A stretch of DNA of 64,000 nucleotides from Catenovulum adriaticum (GTDB taxonomy: Bacteria; Pseudomonadota; Gammaproteobacteria; Enterobacterales; Alteromonadaceae). Shown here piece after piece: positions 1-9,844 of the stretch; within the stretch, counting starts at the first letter, position 1; each line of letters starts with the position of its first letter. The stretch is from contig NZ_CP109967.1 in the NCBI RefSeq assembly GCF_026725475.1, positions 434,001 through 498,000 on the forward strand, read 5' to 3'. The notes beneath the pieces were generated by a model. The model made no database searches, had not been told where the DNA came from, and worked only from the letters and a program-made list of their open reading frames with translations. The translations under genes and the position numbers were made by a program.

Positions 1-597
1 AGAGCCTGATATTTTACGATCAAACTCATCATTATAATCATTATATTTACCTTGTACTTCTAATGATAATCTATCTTTTTGTAAGTTTAATGGCTTAGTT
101 GTTTTCAATACAACATTAGCACCTAATGAGCCTTCATCGTGATCGGCACTGGATGTTTTATATACATGAATAGAAGATAAAATATCTGAAGAAAAAGAAC
201 TTAAATCAACGCCTTGATTAGGATCGGCACTGGTTAAAGCAACGCCGTTTAATGAAATCTGGTTTAAGTCTGCACCTGCACCCCGTACTGAGATCTTAGT
301 CCCTTCACCATCTGTTGTTTGAATTGATACACCCGTTACCCGAGATAAAGCATCTGCGATATTTTGGTCCGTATTTTTACCAATATCCTCGGCAAAAATA
401 GAATCTACAACCGTTTTAGCGTTACGTTTGTCGTGTATAGATTTAAGCAAGCTGCCACGATAACCCGTAACCTCAATCGTTTCTGTTTCATCTGTTTCAT
501 TTTCTTTTGAATCATTTTCGGCAGCATAAGTGTTGCCTGCAAATAACAAAGGCAAAACAGCCAAAGTTATAGGTTTTAGTTTAAAGCTTGTAGACAT
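1..597 (-). CDS. TonB-dependent receptor, N-terminal part (cut by window edge)
   Basis: Open frame of 199 codons from an ATG at 597 to the left edge; the C-terminal barrel is outside the window. The product starts with a signal peptide (MSTSFKLKPITLAVLPLLF, cleavage near NTYA-AEN), followed by a TonB-box-like stretch (ETIEVTGY) and a plug domain with the motif SIFAEDIGKNTDQNIADAL. This is the style of large CAZyme-linked receptors of Alteromonadales, which carry oligosaccharides across the outer membrane using TonB energy. Its plug closely resembles that of the receptor at 37780. Nearby GH2 and GH86 genes suggest an agar/porphyran-type substrate, which is an inference from context. Confidence 0.92.
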   Translation of the reverse strand, partial: MSTSFKLKPITLAVLPLLFAGNTYAAENDSKENETDETETIEVTGYRGSLLKSIHDKRNAKTVVDSIFAEDIGKNTDQNIADALSRVTGVSIQTTDGEGTKISVRGAGADLNQISLNGVALTSADPNQGVDLSSFSSDILSSIHVYKTSSADHDEGSLGANVVLKTTKPLNLQKDRLSLEVQGKYNDYNDEFDRKISGS

Positions 598-1136
598 CAG
601 TTCAATCTCCAAATGGTCATTCACTTATTGTTGTATCTAAAGGTTATAGCAGAGCATGGATACAGCTCATTATTTAATCCTGCTAATACCAATCTTTTAA
701 AAAAACAAATTTAAAACATTAGATACAATTATATTACATAATCCACCATGGATTTGTCAACAAACATATGAATTTATATTTGAACCAAAAACTAATATTA
801 ATAAATATAATCACAAAAAATTAAGAATATCTTTATTACGAGATAAAACAATCATGTAATCAATTGATTTAATTTAACTAATATAAAAAAATAAACTCAA
901 ATTAAATATACTTTTTACTGTTAACAAATTACAATATTCAACATTAAGCAAATTAAATATTTCAAATTTGATTTTTAAAGCTTTAAAGCCTAATAAGTTT
1001 ATTTTTTATTTATAAAATGAATAACATTTAAATGTAAAAACTAATGAGCTCAAAGGAGTTGTATTTAAGATCTGTTAAACTAAGATAATGTTTAGCAAAT
1101 GGCAGTGTATATTTAGAGGATGTTTATGTTGTAAAA
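598..1136. other. AT-rich intergenic region
   Basis: About 540 bases with no convincing gene on either strand, very AT-rich and full of stops. It must hold the promoter of the receptor at 597 (minus strand). I could not single out a credible operator. Confidence 0.6.
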
Positions 1137-1170
1137 AACAAAAACCCGATCATTAAAACGGATTTTTGTT
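1137..1170 (-). terminator. Rho-independent terminator
   Basis: Inverted repeat AACAAAAACCCG / CGGATTTTTGTT around a 10-base loop, directly after the small exported gene at 1192-1521. It reads with a T-rich tail on the minus strand. Confidence 0.6.
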
Positions 1171-1191
1171 ATTTCTTAACTAAGAAGTAGT

Positions 1192-1521
1192 TTATTCAAA
1201 ATGACAAGTAACTGTAGTTGCAATTATCACTTCTTCGTAACCTTGATTAGGGTCGTAATCAGAAAAATCAAAAATCCATGAATTTGTCGGATCGTCATAT
1301 CTCATATAAGGCCCATGAGCATGCGAAAATATTCCGCCAACCCAGCTATCAACCTGGCCCCATAGAGCACCTTTATCAACGCACCATTGATGCGCAGAAT
1401 ATGCATCAATCTGATAACTTGTTTGACGCGGGTCATTATATGTCTGTGAAGTGACTGCTTGTGCACTCACTGACAACGCGGATAATACACCTGTGAATGT
1501 TAATAATAGTAAATTTTTCAT
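1192..1521 (-). CDS. Small exported protein of unknown function
   Basis: A 109-residue protein, not recognised. The start at 1521 is chosen over the ATG at 1533 because GGAG lies seven to eight bases upstream of it. The N-terminus is a typical signal peptide (MKNLLLLTFTGVLSALSVSA) cleaved near AQA-VTS. The mature part is about 85 residues, rich in Trp, Tyr, Asp and His, with two Cys (WCVDKGALWG and the near-terminal VTCHF) that could form a disulfide. It stands alone between AT-rich spacers and has its own terminator. It is probably periplasmic or secreted. Confidence 0.65.
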   Translation of the reverse strand: MKNLLLLTFTGVLSALSVSAQAVTSQTYNDPRQTSYQIDAYSAHQWCVDKGALWGQVDSWVGGIFSHAHGPYMRYDDPTNSWIFDFSDYDPNQGYEEVIIATTVTCHFE

Positions 1522-1926
1522 TAAAAGCTCCATTTAATTAATAAGATATTTAATATTTTTATGCTACTAATTTAACCCAAGCGACATAATAAAATTAACG
1601 TTGAAATGTTATAAAAAAGAACAAACTGTCTTTTTATGCTTATATTTTTACGACAAATATAACGCTTGGAACTTATGTAAAATAAATTCCGATATTTCAA
1701 ACTTTAGATCAATTTACATTTTATTTACATATGTAATTGAAAGTTATTTCAGCAGCTTTATAAAATTAGCCAATAAAAAAATAAAATCAAATACAAATTA
1801 ACTTTATTTGACAATATCTATCAAAGCTAAAAGTGAAGTATTCACTATAGTGTATCTGTAGAGGTTTAAAATAATAGCGTTCATAATTGTTTGCGAAACT
1901 GTCTGTATCTCTTTTGATAGATAAAG
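1522..1926. other. AT-rich intergenic region
   Basis: About 400 bases with very high AT. A 66-codon plus-strand frame (1601-1801) is present but has low-complexity Lys/Asn/Ile/Tyr composition and no ribosome site, so I do not call it a gene. It contains the promoter region of the small exported gene. Confidence 0.5.
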
Positions 1927-1954
1927 CAGAGCGAAAACTTGCATTTTCGCTCTG
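1927..1954 (-). terminator. Terminator of the GH2 gene
   Basis: Perfect 11-bp stem CAGAGCGAAAA / TTTTCGCTCTG with a 6-base loop, 25 bases past the stop of the GH2 gene. Confidence 0.6.
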
Positions 1955-1978
1955 GTAACTAAATCAAGTGTGGGGCTT

Positions 1979-4585
1979 TTATTTAAGCGTGAGCTGAATA
2001 GGGTTTGATGTAAGTGCCCCTTTTAACGTTATTTGTGCTTTTGTCGCTGTAAATTTGCTTTGCACTATTAGTAATGCTCGACCATGTTTGGTTTTAATTT
2101 GGGTGCTCAAATGGCGTTGTATGTTATCACTGGCACCATTATCAACCCCGAGTAAACGCAAGCTATTGGGGAGTTCAAATTGAATTAACCCTTCTTTATG
2201 TTTAACTGGGTTGCCATTTTTATCTATTAGTTGGGCAACAATATGCGCTACATCGTAACCATTTGCATTGAGTTCAGTTTTGTCTGTTGTTAATTTAACC
2301 GCAACGGGTTCAGCTGCTGTATTGAGCTGTTGGGTATATTTTTTTCCATCTTTCCATGCAATCGCAGTTAAAGCGCCAGCTTTAAACGGCACAGCCCACT
2401 TTAATATCCGATCTGGATTGTCGGTTAAATTGCGCTTACCCAAACTAACCCCATTGAGCTTTAATTCAACTTCATCAAGATTGGTATAAGCTTCAACAGA
2501 GATTAACTGTTCAGTCTGATAATTCCAGTGATTATTTACATCTCGCCATGTCCATTTTCCTTTTTTCCAGCTACCGTCTGTTTTTTCAACTAGCTTGGTA
2601 TTTTTAACAGTATAAGCAGATTCAGACATAGGCTTGGTGGTTAAATAGATATGAGGTTCATCATTCCACAAGGTCTTCATCATATGATAACTAGGCTTTT
2701 TAAACCCAGCAAAATCTAACATCCCTGAGTTTGTGCCTTTTCTAGGCCATCTTCCATTTGATTCACCTAAATAATCTATTCCAGTCCAAACAAAAATGCC
2801 TGGAATATAATCTTTTTCTAAAACATGCTGCCATTCATGCCATTGCACCCAGTTTTCTGTGCCTAAAATCATTTTTTCAGGGTAATGTTTATGTCCATAT
2901 TCATAAACAGATTGACGATAACTGTAGCCAATAACATCTAATGCGTCGGTATAACCGCCTACATGGCTGGCGGAAGGTGTCACTAAATTAGCGGTCACTG
3001 GTCGGGTTAAATCCATTTCACGAGTCCATTTAGCTAACTTAGCGGCCGTTTTTTCAAGTGCCTCACCTTTAACCGACGTTTCGTTTAATGCTTGTTTAAT
3101 TTGCTCTGGTGTTCGAGGCGGCGCGGACCAATAATAATTAACGTCTTCTGGTGTATCTTCACCCCAGTATCCAGTTGCTTTGGTATACCTTGGGTAAGTC
3201 CATTCAATTTCGTTGCCTATGCTCCACTGAAAAATAGAAGCGTGATTTCTATCGCGTTTAATGGTGGCTTTAAGATCTTTTTCTGCCCATTCAGCAAAAT
3301 AATCACTATAACTTTGAGTTTCGTGTGCCCCGTCGCCTGTTTGATTAAAGTTTTTACGTTTATCTTTTGGGTTATGCCACTCATCAAAAATTTCATCTTG
3401 GACTAAAAACCCCATTTCATCACACAATTCTAAAAATTCTTTTGAAGGCGAATTGTGTGCGGTTCTAATCGCGTTTACGCCAGCTTGTTTTAATTTGCTT
3501 AACCGACGTTTCCAAACGCCTTTAGGCACAGCCGCCCCTACTAAACCAGCATCGTGATGTAAATTAACCCCTTTAATTTTAATGTTGCGCCCGTTTAGAT
3601 AAAAACCTTTATTAGGATCGTTTTTAAAATAGCGCACGCCAAACTGAGTTTTAATACTATCTAGCAGTTGCTCGCCTTTATAAATTTGAGTGCTGGCTGT
3701 ATATAAATTTGGCGCATCAATGTCCCATAAATTAGGGTTTTCAATAGTCAATTCGCGGTTAAGTGTCGCTGTTTGTTTAGCTTTAACCATTAGCGTTTGT
3801 CGCTTTGAACTAACAAGTTGACCATTTGGGTTGAAAATCTGAGTTTTAATATCCAAAGCTTCAGCTTTGTCTTGGCGGTTATTAATTTCAGTTTGCAATT
3901 TAACCCAGGCTTGCTCGTCTGTTATTTTTGGTGTAGTGATATAATCACCCCAAATTGGGATGTGAATATTATTATTTGTAATGAGTTTTACATTACGATA
4001 AATACCTGACCCTGTATACCAACGTGAATCTACATATCGGCTGCGATCTACCTCTACCGCAATCACGTTTTGTCGGCCATCTTTAAATAAATATGGCGTT
4101 AAATCATAGTGAAACGGCACATAGCCATTCGGTCGGTAACCCAGTAAATGGCCATTAACCCAAACTTTTGAGTGATTATAAATACCGTCAAACAAAACTT
4201 GTACAACTTGCGCATTAGGGGTTTCAAAATGTTTCCGGTACCAAGCTTTGCCAGCTGGTAAATAGCCAGTCGCACCCGACGTATTTTCTTGAGTATAATC
4301 AGCTTCAATACTCCAGTCATGCGGCAGCCTCACATTTTTCCATTGGCTATCGTCATAATTAACCTGATAACGATTGCCCCCCTCAGATAAACTAAATTTC
4401 CAATCAAAATTAAAATCTTGATTGGCTGTCGTTTCCACCTGAGTTATTTTTTGAGACCCTGTATTTTGTTTAGCCGAAGCCTCAGGAGAAAGCAATTGGC
4501 TACACCCCATCGACATAATTCCTGCACAGGTAACTATAATCGCTTTGCCAAAGCTGAATCCTGTCATATTCATTTTATTGTTCAT
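1979..4585 (-). CDS. GH2 family beta-galactosidase-like lipoprotein
   Basis: About 868 residues. The start at 4585 is chosen because GGGGAG lies about 10 bases upstream; further in-frame starts (TTG 4624, ATG 4615) have no ribosome site. The N-terminus is a lipoprotein signal with lipobox IMSMGC. GH2 layout follows: a jelly-roll sugar-binding domain (around LPHDWSIEADY, GKAWYRKHF), an Ig-like domain, and a TIM barrel with acid/base Glu in WSIGNEIEW and nucleophile Glu in MILGTENW. A C-terminal Ig-like domain (KTELNANGYDVAHIVAQ) is of the kind frequent in GH2 beta-galactosidases. It is divergent from a GH86 gene and near a TonB receptor, so a role in clipping galactose units from agar or porphyran oligosaccharides is likely. 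The exact substrate is not visible in sequence. Confidence 0.88.
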   Translation of the reverse strand: MNNKMNMTGFSFGKAIIVTCAGIMSMGCSQLLSPEASAKQNTGSQKITQVETTANQDFNFDWKFSLSEGGNRYQVNYDDSQWKNVRLPHDWSIEADYTQENTSGATGYLPAGKAWYRKHFETPNAQVVQVLFDGIYNHSKVWVNGHLLGYRPNGYVPFHYDLTPYLFKDGRQNVIAVEVDRSRYVDSRWYTGSGIYRNVKLITNNNIHIPIWGDYITTPKITDEQAWVKLQTEINNRQDKAEALDIKTQIFNPNGQLVSSKRQTLMVKAKQTATLNRELTIENPNLWDIDAPNLYTASTQIYKGEQLLDSIKTQFGVRYFKNDPNKGFYLNGRNIKIKGVNLHHDAGLVGAAVPKGVWKRRLSKLKQAGVNAIRTAHNSPSKEFLELCDEMGFLVQDEIFDEWHNPKDKRKNFNQTGDGAHETQSYSDYFAEWAEKDLKATIKRDRNHASIFQWSIGNEIEWTYPRYTKATGYWGEDTPEDVNYYWSAPPRTPEQIKQALNETSVKGEALEKTAAKLAKWTREMDLTRPVTANLVTPSASHVGGYTDALDVIGYSYRQSVYEYGHKHYPEKMILGTENWVQWHEWQHVLEKDYIPGIFVWTGIDYLGESNGRWPRKGTNSGMLDFAGFKKPSYHMMKTLWNDEPHIYLTTKPMSESAYTVKNTKLVEKTDGSWKKGKWTWRDVNNHWNYQTEQLISVEAYTNLDEVELKLNGVSLGKRNLTDNPDRILKWAVPFKAGALTAIAWKDGKKYTQQLNTAAEPVAVKLTTDKTELNANGYDVAHIVAQLIDKNGNPVKHKEGLIQFELPNSLRLLGVDNGASDNIQRHLSTQIKTKHGRALLIVQSKFTATKAQITLKGALTSNPIQLTLK

Positions 4586-4734
4586 TACAAAAGCTCTCCC
4601 CACGCTAAACGCCATTTTTATCAACTTAAAATTACAATTAAAACATATAATTTACATCCTGGTTATTCTATGCAAATATGATTCATAAATAAATATTAAT
4701 TTTTATATATAACATTTAATATCAGGTTACCTCA
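4586..4734. promoter_or_regulatory. Divergent promoter region of GH2 and GH86 genes
   Basis: About 150 AT-rich bases separating two divergently transcribed glycoside hydrolase genes, so both promoters and any shared operator lie here. No clear palindrome was found. Confidence 0.45.
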
Positions 4735-7700
4735 ATGATAAATACATTTAAAATAAAACCATTGGTTGCAGCAATGCTGATCCACAATTTAGCGGCTTGC
4801 GGTGGTAGCAATGAAAAAAACGATGATCCTAAGCAAACGCCTATAGATAACAGTGCGCCCACTGTCACAAGTGAATTAAATTTTGAATTTATCGAATCAA
4901 GTGAAATGCAAACTATTGAGTTGCTGAGTGGCGCACAGGATATAAACGGTGATAATTTAACAGTAATTAATTGGCACGCTGACAGTTCAAATCCAGCAAT
5001 AGAAACAGCACGCACAGCCAATCAACTGACAATAACGCCTTCAGATCTTGCTGATACGTTAAATGAAGGCGAAAGCCAAACATTTAAATTTAGCTATCAA
5101 ATTAGCGATGGGGCATTAACCGTTGATCAACAGCTTAAAATAATAATAAAAGGTGTGTCCGAAAAAACAAATGCAACTCAAGTAATAGTTACCACCGCAC
5201 TTAACACCCTGCAATATTATGAAAATTCAGCAATATTACAACGCGATAAATTTTTTAATATGCATGACAGTTTTTCTAAAGGTTACACCGAAGCGGTAAT
5301 AAAATTGTATGTAGATGAGCTTAATATTAACCAAGGTCGGCAATTTTGGTCACCGATAGACGTTGCTACGCAAATTGCTGGTGAAAGTAATTACCCTGAG
5401 ACGAGCGTAGCGCAGCAGCAAGGGCCTGCTAATGTAAATAGTTATCATGCAAACCCATTGACAAAATTAACCGGTGAACAAAACCGCACTGTGATGACTT
5501 CACATCCAAAAAATAATATGAGCGTTAACAATAATCCGGTTGAAGGTGCACGTTGGGCCGCGGATTATTTCGAACATTATTACGATGATGCTTCGCTACC
5601 GCTTATTTTTGAACCTATGAACGAACCTTTTGTCCATGCATGGGAATATCAATCTCAATATAACAACAGTGATCACGAAACTCGCCAACACATGACAAAA
5701 TGGTTTAAAGAGATAGGTAAAGCCATTGATAACCGTCCTGCGTTAAAAAACCTCAATGTAGTGGGCTATTCCGCTGCTTGGCCGTCAATGGAGCTACCTT
5801 TTAATACGGGTAAATATTTTGCCCATTGGGAAAGCCGACAAAAGCTATTTATGGATGAAGCTGGCCCCTATATGGATGGTTTTTCTGTGCATTTATATGA
5901 CGGTATAAATATTATTGATGACAGTGTAGCAGATGATACCAGTGAAATTCGTCGCAGCGGGGCCAACGCACAAGCGATTTTAGATTTAATTGAAACCTAC
6001 TCTCATTATAAATGGAATACGGTTAAGCCTCATGCCATTACCGAATATGGCAATATAGTTGATCGAGCGCCTAATGAAGTTGATTATAACGAAACCGTTA
6101 ATAGTCAAACTATGCGTTCAATTAACAACATTTTGATGGAGCTGTTAACTCGTGAAGACCGAATTTTAACCTCTATTCCATTTATTGCAGGTTACACCAC
6201 TTGGTATTGGCAAGATCCAAATAGCGGTAATGGTCAACCATACAATCCTTCAATGTGGCGCCCCGATCCAGAAAAAATACAATTAAATGCTGATACCAAC
6301 AAATGGGAATTTAAAAACCCGCAAGATCCTAATAACTATTTATTGACCAAAAACCATCTGTTTTATGCATTTTGGAAAGATGTTAAAGGCCACAGGCTAG
6401 CCATCTCCTCTCCAGACCCTGATGTACAAACCGCAGCCTATGCCTATAACGATAAAGCTTATCTGATCATCAATAATCTTGCAGATGAAGTTAAAGATAT
6501 TCAATTAGATATTAACGCGCTAACCGGATTTAATTTTGAGGCAGTTGAGCTTGAAAGATTAACGGTTCCGGTAAATACAGCAGCAACCCACACCAGTAAA
6601 AACCTGAATATAAGTGGTGCGTTAGACGGTACAGCGCATTCCGAGCTTGCCATAAAATTAGCTGTGGGTGAAACCATTAAATTTACTTTAGATCTGGATA
6701 AAAACGTCCCAATAGACCAAACATTACAACGTAAAACTTATTATGCAAATGAGCATTTACAATCGATAAATGCGAATCAATCCATTAAATTTAATATTAA
6801 TCATGTTCAATTAACCAGCAAAGATACCCAACCGTCATCAGCCATGCTACGAATGGGATTGGGTCGAGCCCATACTGGCTCAAAACAGCCAATTGTAAAA
6901 ATAAATGGAACGCAAATAACAGTTCCTGAAAATTGGGCTGGTTATGATCAAAAAAATCGTAAAGAAGGCTTTTTTGGCGCCATTGATATCCCTGTCCCTT
7001 ATGAATTAATCGCTGAAGATAACGAAATTACTTTAACTTTTCCAGATGATGGCGGTAAAGTCAGCTCATTAATTTTGGAAGTTAATAATCAAATTGATAA
7101 CCTAGTTATCACTGAAATCAAAGTTAACGAAAACCAGATTTTAAAAATAGGCAAAACCTTTCAAGCAACCAGCCAAGTTCTTCCAGATCATGCGCCTAAT
7201 AAAACAATTTCTTGGGTTTCTTCTAATGAAGCTGTAGCAAGAGTGGATAATCAAGGTTTAGTCACTGCGGTTTCTCAAGGTACAGCTGAAATTACAGCAA
7301 ACAGCCATAATGGACTCAGTAGCAGTTTTATCTTAACAGTGCCAAAGGCAGACGCTAACTTACTAGCCGATCTGAATACGGATTTTGAAGACGGAGATAT
7401 CACGCCATGGGGGAAATTTTGGCAAACCGATCTCACCAGCCAGTTTGACATAACAAACGATGCGGCCAAAACGGGTAATTACGGCCTACAAGTTAACATT
7501 AACAATGATGATAAACCGAATGGTATTTCACTTAGTAGAAACACCTTGCCACAAATTTTTGGTGAAAATCAAAACCGCCAATTTATGCTCATGTTCGACA
7601 TAAAAATTAACTCAAGCGAGCTGGCCAGTATTCCCATGAAATTTTTTATGGTACCGCGTAATGATAGCACCGGAAAAGATGAATGGATCTCGCGGATCGA

Positions 7701-7866
7701 AAAAAGCATCTCAGTGAATAATACAACTGGGTGGCAAACCATTGAATTGCAATTTGATGAAGCCAACTGGGGGGAACACTTAGCACGCATGGAGCTTTAT
7801 TTTTCGGCTCAAAGCGGCGCAATTGATGCGCACGTTGATAATATACAAATAAAAATACTGGAATAA
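4735..7866 (+). CDS. GH86 beta-agarase/beta-porphyranase, lipoprotein
   Basis: 1043 residues. It has a lipoprotein signal with lipobox LAAC (Cys22) and an N-terminal cadherin-like/tandem domain (about 40-140, DINGDNLTVINW). The GH86 TIM barrel starts near residue 165 (RDKFFNMHDSF), with acid/base Glu297 in FEPMNEPFVH and nucleophile Glu437 in HAITEYGN. A beta-sandwich follows, then a bacterial Ig-like Big_2 domain (about 790-870, WVSSNEAVARVDNQG) and a C-terminal carbohydrate-binding-like sandwich (about 880-1043, DFEDGDITPWGKFW). GH86 enzymes are endo-acting on agarose or porphyran. Cell-surface anchoring by lipid and the added modules suggest action on insoluble algal wall. Family call is firm, substrate choice is not. 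Confidence 0.85.
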   Translation: MINTFKIKPLVAAMLIHNLAACGGSNEKNDDPKQTPIDNSAPTVTSELNFEFIESSEMQTIELLSGAQDINGDNLTVINWHADSSNPAIETARTANQLTITPSDLADTLNEGESQTFKFSYQISDGALTVDQQLKIIIKGVSEKTNATQVIVTTALNTLQYYENSAILQRDKFFNMHDSFSKGYTEAVIKLYVDELNINQGRQFWSPIDVATQIAGESNYPETSVAQQQGPANVNSYHANPLTKLTGEQNRTVMTSHPKNNMSVNNNPVEGARWAADYFEHYYDDASLPLIFEPMNEPFVHAWEYQSQYNNSDHETRQHMTKWFKEIGKAIDNRPALKNLNVVGYSAAWPSMELPFNTGKYFAHWESRQKLFMDEAGPYMDGFSVHLYDGINIIDDSVADDTSEIRRSGANAQAILDLIETYSHYKWNTVKPHAITEYGNIVDRAPNEVDYNETVNSQTMRSINNILMELLTREDRILTSIPFIAGYTTWYWQDPNSGNGQPYNPSMWRPDPEKIQLNADTNKWEFKNPQDPNNYLLTKNHLFYAFWKDVKGHRLAISSPDPDVQTAAYAYNDKAYLIINNLADEVKDIQLDINALTGFNFEAVELERLTVPVNTAATHTSKNLNISGALDGTAHSELAIKLAVGETIKFTLDLDKNVPIDQTLQRKTYYANEHLQSINANQSIKFNINHVQLTSKDTQPSSAMLRMGLGRAHTGSKQPIVKINGTQITVPENWAGYDQKNRKEGFFGAIDIPVPYELIAEDNEITLTFPDDGGKVSSLILEVNNQIDNLVITEIKVNENQILKIGKTFQATSQVLPDHAPNKTISWVSSNEAVARVDNQGLVTAVSQGTAEITANSHNGLSSSFILTVPKADANLLADLNTDFEDGDITPWGKFWQTDLTSQFDITNDAAKTGNYGLQVNINNDDKPNGISLSRNTLPQIFGENQNRQFMLMFDIKINSSELASIPMKFFMVPRNDSTGKDEWISRIEKSISVNNTTGWQTIELQFDEANWGEHLARMELYFSAQSGAIDAHVDNIQIKILE

Positions 7867-7931
7867 AAAACGCCCTGTGCAAATTTATTAGCCTATTTTA
7901 ACGCGCAAAAAATTAGTATTGAAAAATTGAA

Positions 7932-8033
7932 ATGCTCGGCATTAAAGAAGCCGTAAATTGGCAACTAAACCAACAAGGTTTAGTGATAACTCATACTGAA
8001 ACCTGTGCCGAGCTAATTTTCAATTGGTTATAA
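7932..8033 (+). pseudogene. Relic of the C-terminus of a glycosidase, GH29-like
   Basis: A 33-codon frame starting at an internal Met (MLGIKEAVNWQLNQQGLVI) and ending in TAA, preceded in frame by a TGA. The pattern LG..E.V.W....GL.I resembles the C-terminal sandwich of alpha-L-fucosidases (GH29). No ribosome site or upstream body is present, so it looks like the last piece of a deleted gene between the GH86 gene and the IS. Identification is tentative. Confidence 0.35.
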
Positions 8034-8054
8034 ATTTTGCGTTACCATGTAAGA

Positions 8055-8067
8055 AAGTTTGGCATTA
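8055..8067. repeat. Left arm of palindrome split by the IS
   Basis: AAGTTTGGCATTA is the exact reverse complement of the 13 bases at 9842-9854 on the other side of the IS. Without the IS and one target copy, the two arms would close an extended hairpin with an inner AAGC/GCTT stem and a TAAC loop. Confidence 0.8.
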
Positions 8068-8078
8068 CAAGCTAACGC

Positions 8079-8084
8079 TTATAA
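8079..8084. repeat. Target site duplication, left copy (TTATAA)
   Basis: TTATAA directly abuts the left inverted repeat and is repeated at 9839-9844 after the right inverted repeat. A 6-bp duplication fits the IS1634 family. Confidence 0.75.
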
Positions 8085-9838
8085 CCGTCATTCCGCACCT
8101 AGTTTTTAATTAATCTTGGTGTTTTTTTATTCAGTTGATCGTATTATTTAAAAAAAGACTTGACCTAGATCCCAGATCTTGATCTATTACTCTCTTTTGA
8201 GAGTGGTGATCACAATGCCTAACCCTTTTACTAAAACACTTGAACATCACGGCTTGGTGGCTGGTTTTTGTCATGAAATCCAATTGGTCGACTTAATTGA
8301 CCGTAAACTCGGTCAATCAAACGATCGTACTTTAAGCTTTGGCCAACTGGTTTTGGCTATGGTGATAAATGGCTTGGGGTTTACTGGCCGAACGCTACAC
8401 ATGTACAGTGAGTACTTTAAAGATAAGCCACTTGAGCGCTTAATTGGTGAAGGCGTCAAGGCTGAGCAAATCAATGATGATGCGTTAGGTCGATGTTTAG
8501 ACAAGCTGTATGAATTTGGTGTATCCAGTTTATACCAAGATCTCGGCGAAACGGTTGTTAGTCACCTTGGTCTGGGCGGAGAATCACTACATTTAGACTC
8601 CACTAGCTTCCATTATGATGGTCAATCAAACGATGTGGATGATGATGTTAATACTATCCACATTGCCAAAGGGTATTCTCGCGACCACCGCCCCGACTTA
8701 AACCAAGTGGTTTTAAACCTCATCTGTGAAAATCAATCCGGCATTCCGGTTTATATGAAACCCGCCAGTGGCAACTGCAATGATATGGATGGGTTTAAAA
8801 AGATAGTTAAAGCCCATGTGAATAGCTTAAAGGCAGCACAACGCTGTCGCTACTTGGTGGGGGATGCTGCTTTATATGTTCAAGAATCCCTTTCTCATTT
8901 ACAGCAAATCAATCAACTATTTATCACGCGTGTCCCTCAAACACTCAAAGAAGCTAAAACGCTCATCAAATTAGCTCCGACTTTAAGTTTTACGCCTTTA
9001 TCTTCAGGCTACGAAGGCGTGTTTCATGAATGTGAATATGGTGGCGTAAAGCAAAAGTGGTTGCTAGTACGCAGTGAGCAAGCTGCTAAACGCGAAACAC
9101 ATACGTTAAGTAAGCGCATGCACAAACAAGCAGAGCAAGCACGTAAAAGCTTTAAACAACTCAGTCAAAAAATATTTGCTTGCGAAGGTGATGCACAAAA
9201 GTCATTGGAGGAATGGAAAAAGAAACAAATACTCTGTGATGTTGAAGGGCAAGTTGAGCAAGTCCCCGCATTTGCCGGAAAAGGGCGACCTAAAAAAAAT
9301 GAAAACCCGATACGGATTGATTACCAAATTACAGGGCGTTTATTTACCCCGCTGGCTCGACGCCAAGCGGCACTGGAACAATTGGGGTTGTTTATCATTG
9401 CCACCAATGACATGAGTGAAGCGTTAACCATGGATAAAATGCTCAGCACGTATAAATCACAGCAATCAGTAGAAAAAGGCTTCCGCTTTCTGAAGAGCCC
9501 AGACTTTTTAACCAACGCCATTTTCTTGAAAAAGCCAGAACGAATAGAAGCATTATTAATGGTGATGACGGTCTGTTTAATGGTATATGCAGCCTTGGAG
9601 CATCAGATCCGCAAACAACTTGTAGAGCAAGAGCAGTACTTCCCGGATATGAAATACAAACCCCATCAGAAACCCACCGCTCGCTGGGTGTTCCAATGCT
9701 TTCAAGGGATCACCATCATGTATATCAACCAAGACACTGAGATCGTTGCTAATCTTGAGGATCGCAATCACACGATCATTGATTGCTTAGGTTATCATTA
9801 CCAGAAAATTTATTCCTAAAAGTGGTGCGGAAGATCGG
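8085..9838. mobile_element. IS1634-like insertion sequence, complete
   Basis: A 1754-bp element. The left end CCGTCATTCCGCACC and the right end (read on the minus strand) CCGATCTTCCGCACC match at 12 of 15 positions, with the last nine identical. It is flanked by TTATAA direct repeats and carries one transposase gene filling most of its length. Size, terminal C bases and 6-bp duplication agree with the IS1634 group. Both ends and the gene look intact, so the element may be active. Confidence 0.82.
8215..9819 (+). CDS. IS1634-family DDE transposase
   Basis: 534 residues from the ATG at 8215, which has a purine-rich GAGAGTGGTGA upstream; an earlier in-frame TTG at 8179 is less likely. The N-terminus (HHGLVAGFCHEIQLVDLIDR) has the typical IS1634 N-terminal domain. 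The middle holds DDE-type blocks: LHLDSTSFHYDG with the first Asp, and YLVGDAAL with the second. The C-terminal part has the conserved QQSVEKGFRFLKSPDF with the catalytic Glu, then a helical segment. Length is normal for the family and no frameshift is seen. Confidence 0.9.
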   Translation: MPNPFTKTLEHHGLVAGFCHEIQLVDLIDRKLGQSNDRTLSFGQLVLAMVINGLGFTGRTLHMYSEYFKDKPLERLIGEGVKAEQINDDALGRCLDKLYEFGVSSLYQDLGETVVSHLGLGGESLHLDSTSFHYDGQSNDVDDDVNTIHIAKGYSRDHRPDLNQVVLNLICENQSGIPVYMKPASGNCNDMDGFKKIVKAHVNSLKAAQRCRYLVGDAALYVQESLSHLQQINQLFITRVPQTLKEAKTLIKLAPTLSFTPLSSGYEGVFHECEYGGVKQKWLLVRSEQAAKRETHTLSKRMHKQAEQARKSFKQLSQKIFACEGDAQKSLEEWKKKQILCDVEGQVEQVPAFAGKGRPKKNENPIRIDYQITGRLFTPLARRQAALEQLGLFIIATNDMSEALTMDKMLSTYKSQQSVEKGFRFLKSPDFLTNAIFLKKPERIEALLMVMTVCLMVYAALEHQIRKQLVEQEQYFPDMKYKPHQKPTARWVFQCFQGITIMYINQDTEIVANLEDRNHTIIDCLGYHYQKIYS

Positions 9839-9844
9839 TTATAA
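9839..9844. repeat. Target site duplication, right copy (TTATAA)
   Basis: Second copy of the 6-bp target sequence found at 8079-8084, immediately outside the right end of the IS. Confidence 0.75.

Noticed and set aside
1601..1801. 66-codon plus-strand ORF
   Set aside because: AT-driven low-complexity composition, no ribosome site and no neighbour context; stop codons are simply rare by chance here.
8179..8214. Upstream TTG start for the transposase
   Set aside because: The ATG at 8215 has a purine-rich site and begins the conserved domain at the usual distance.
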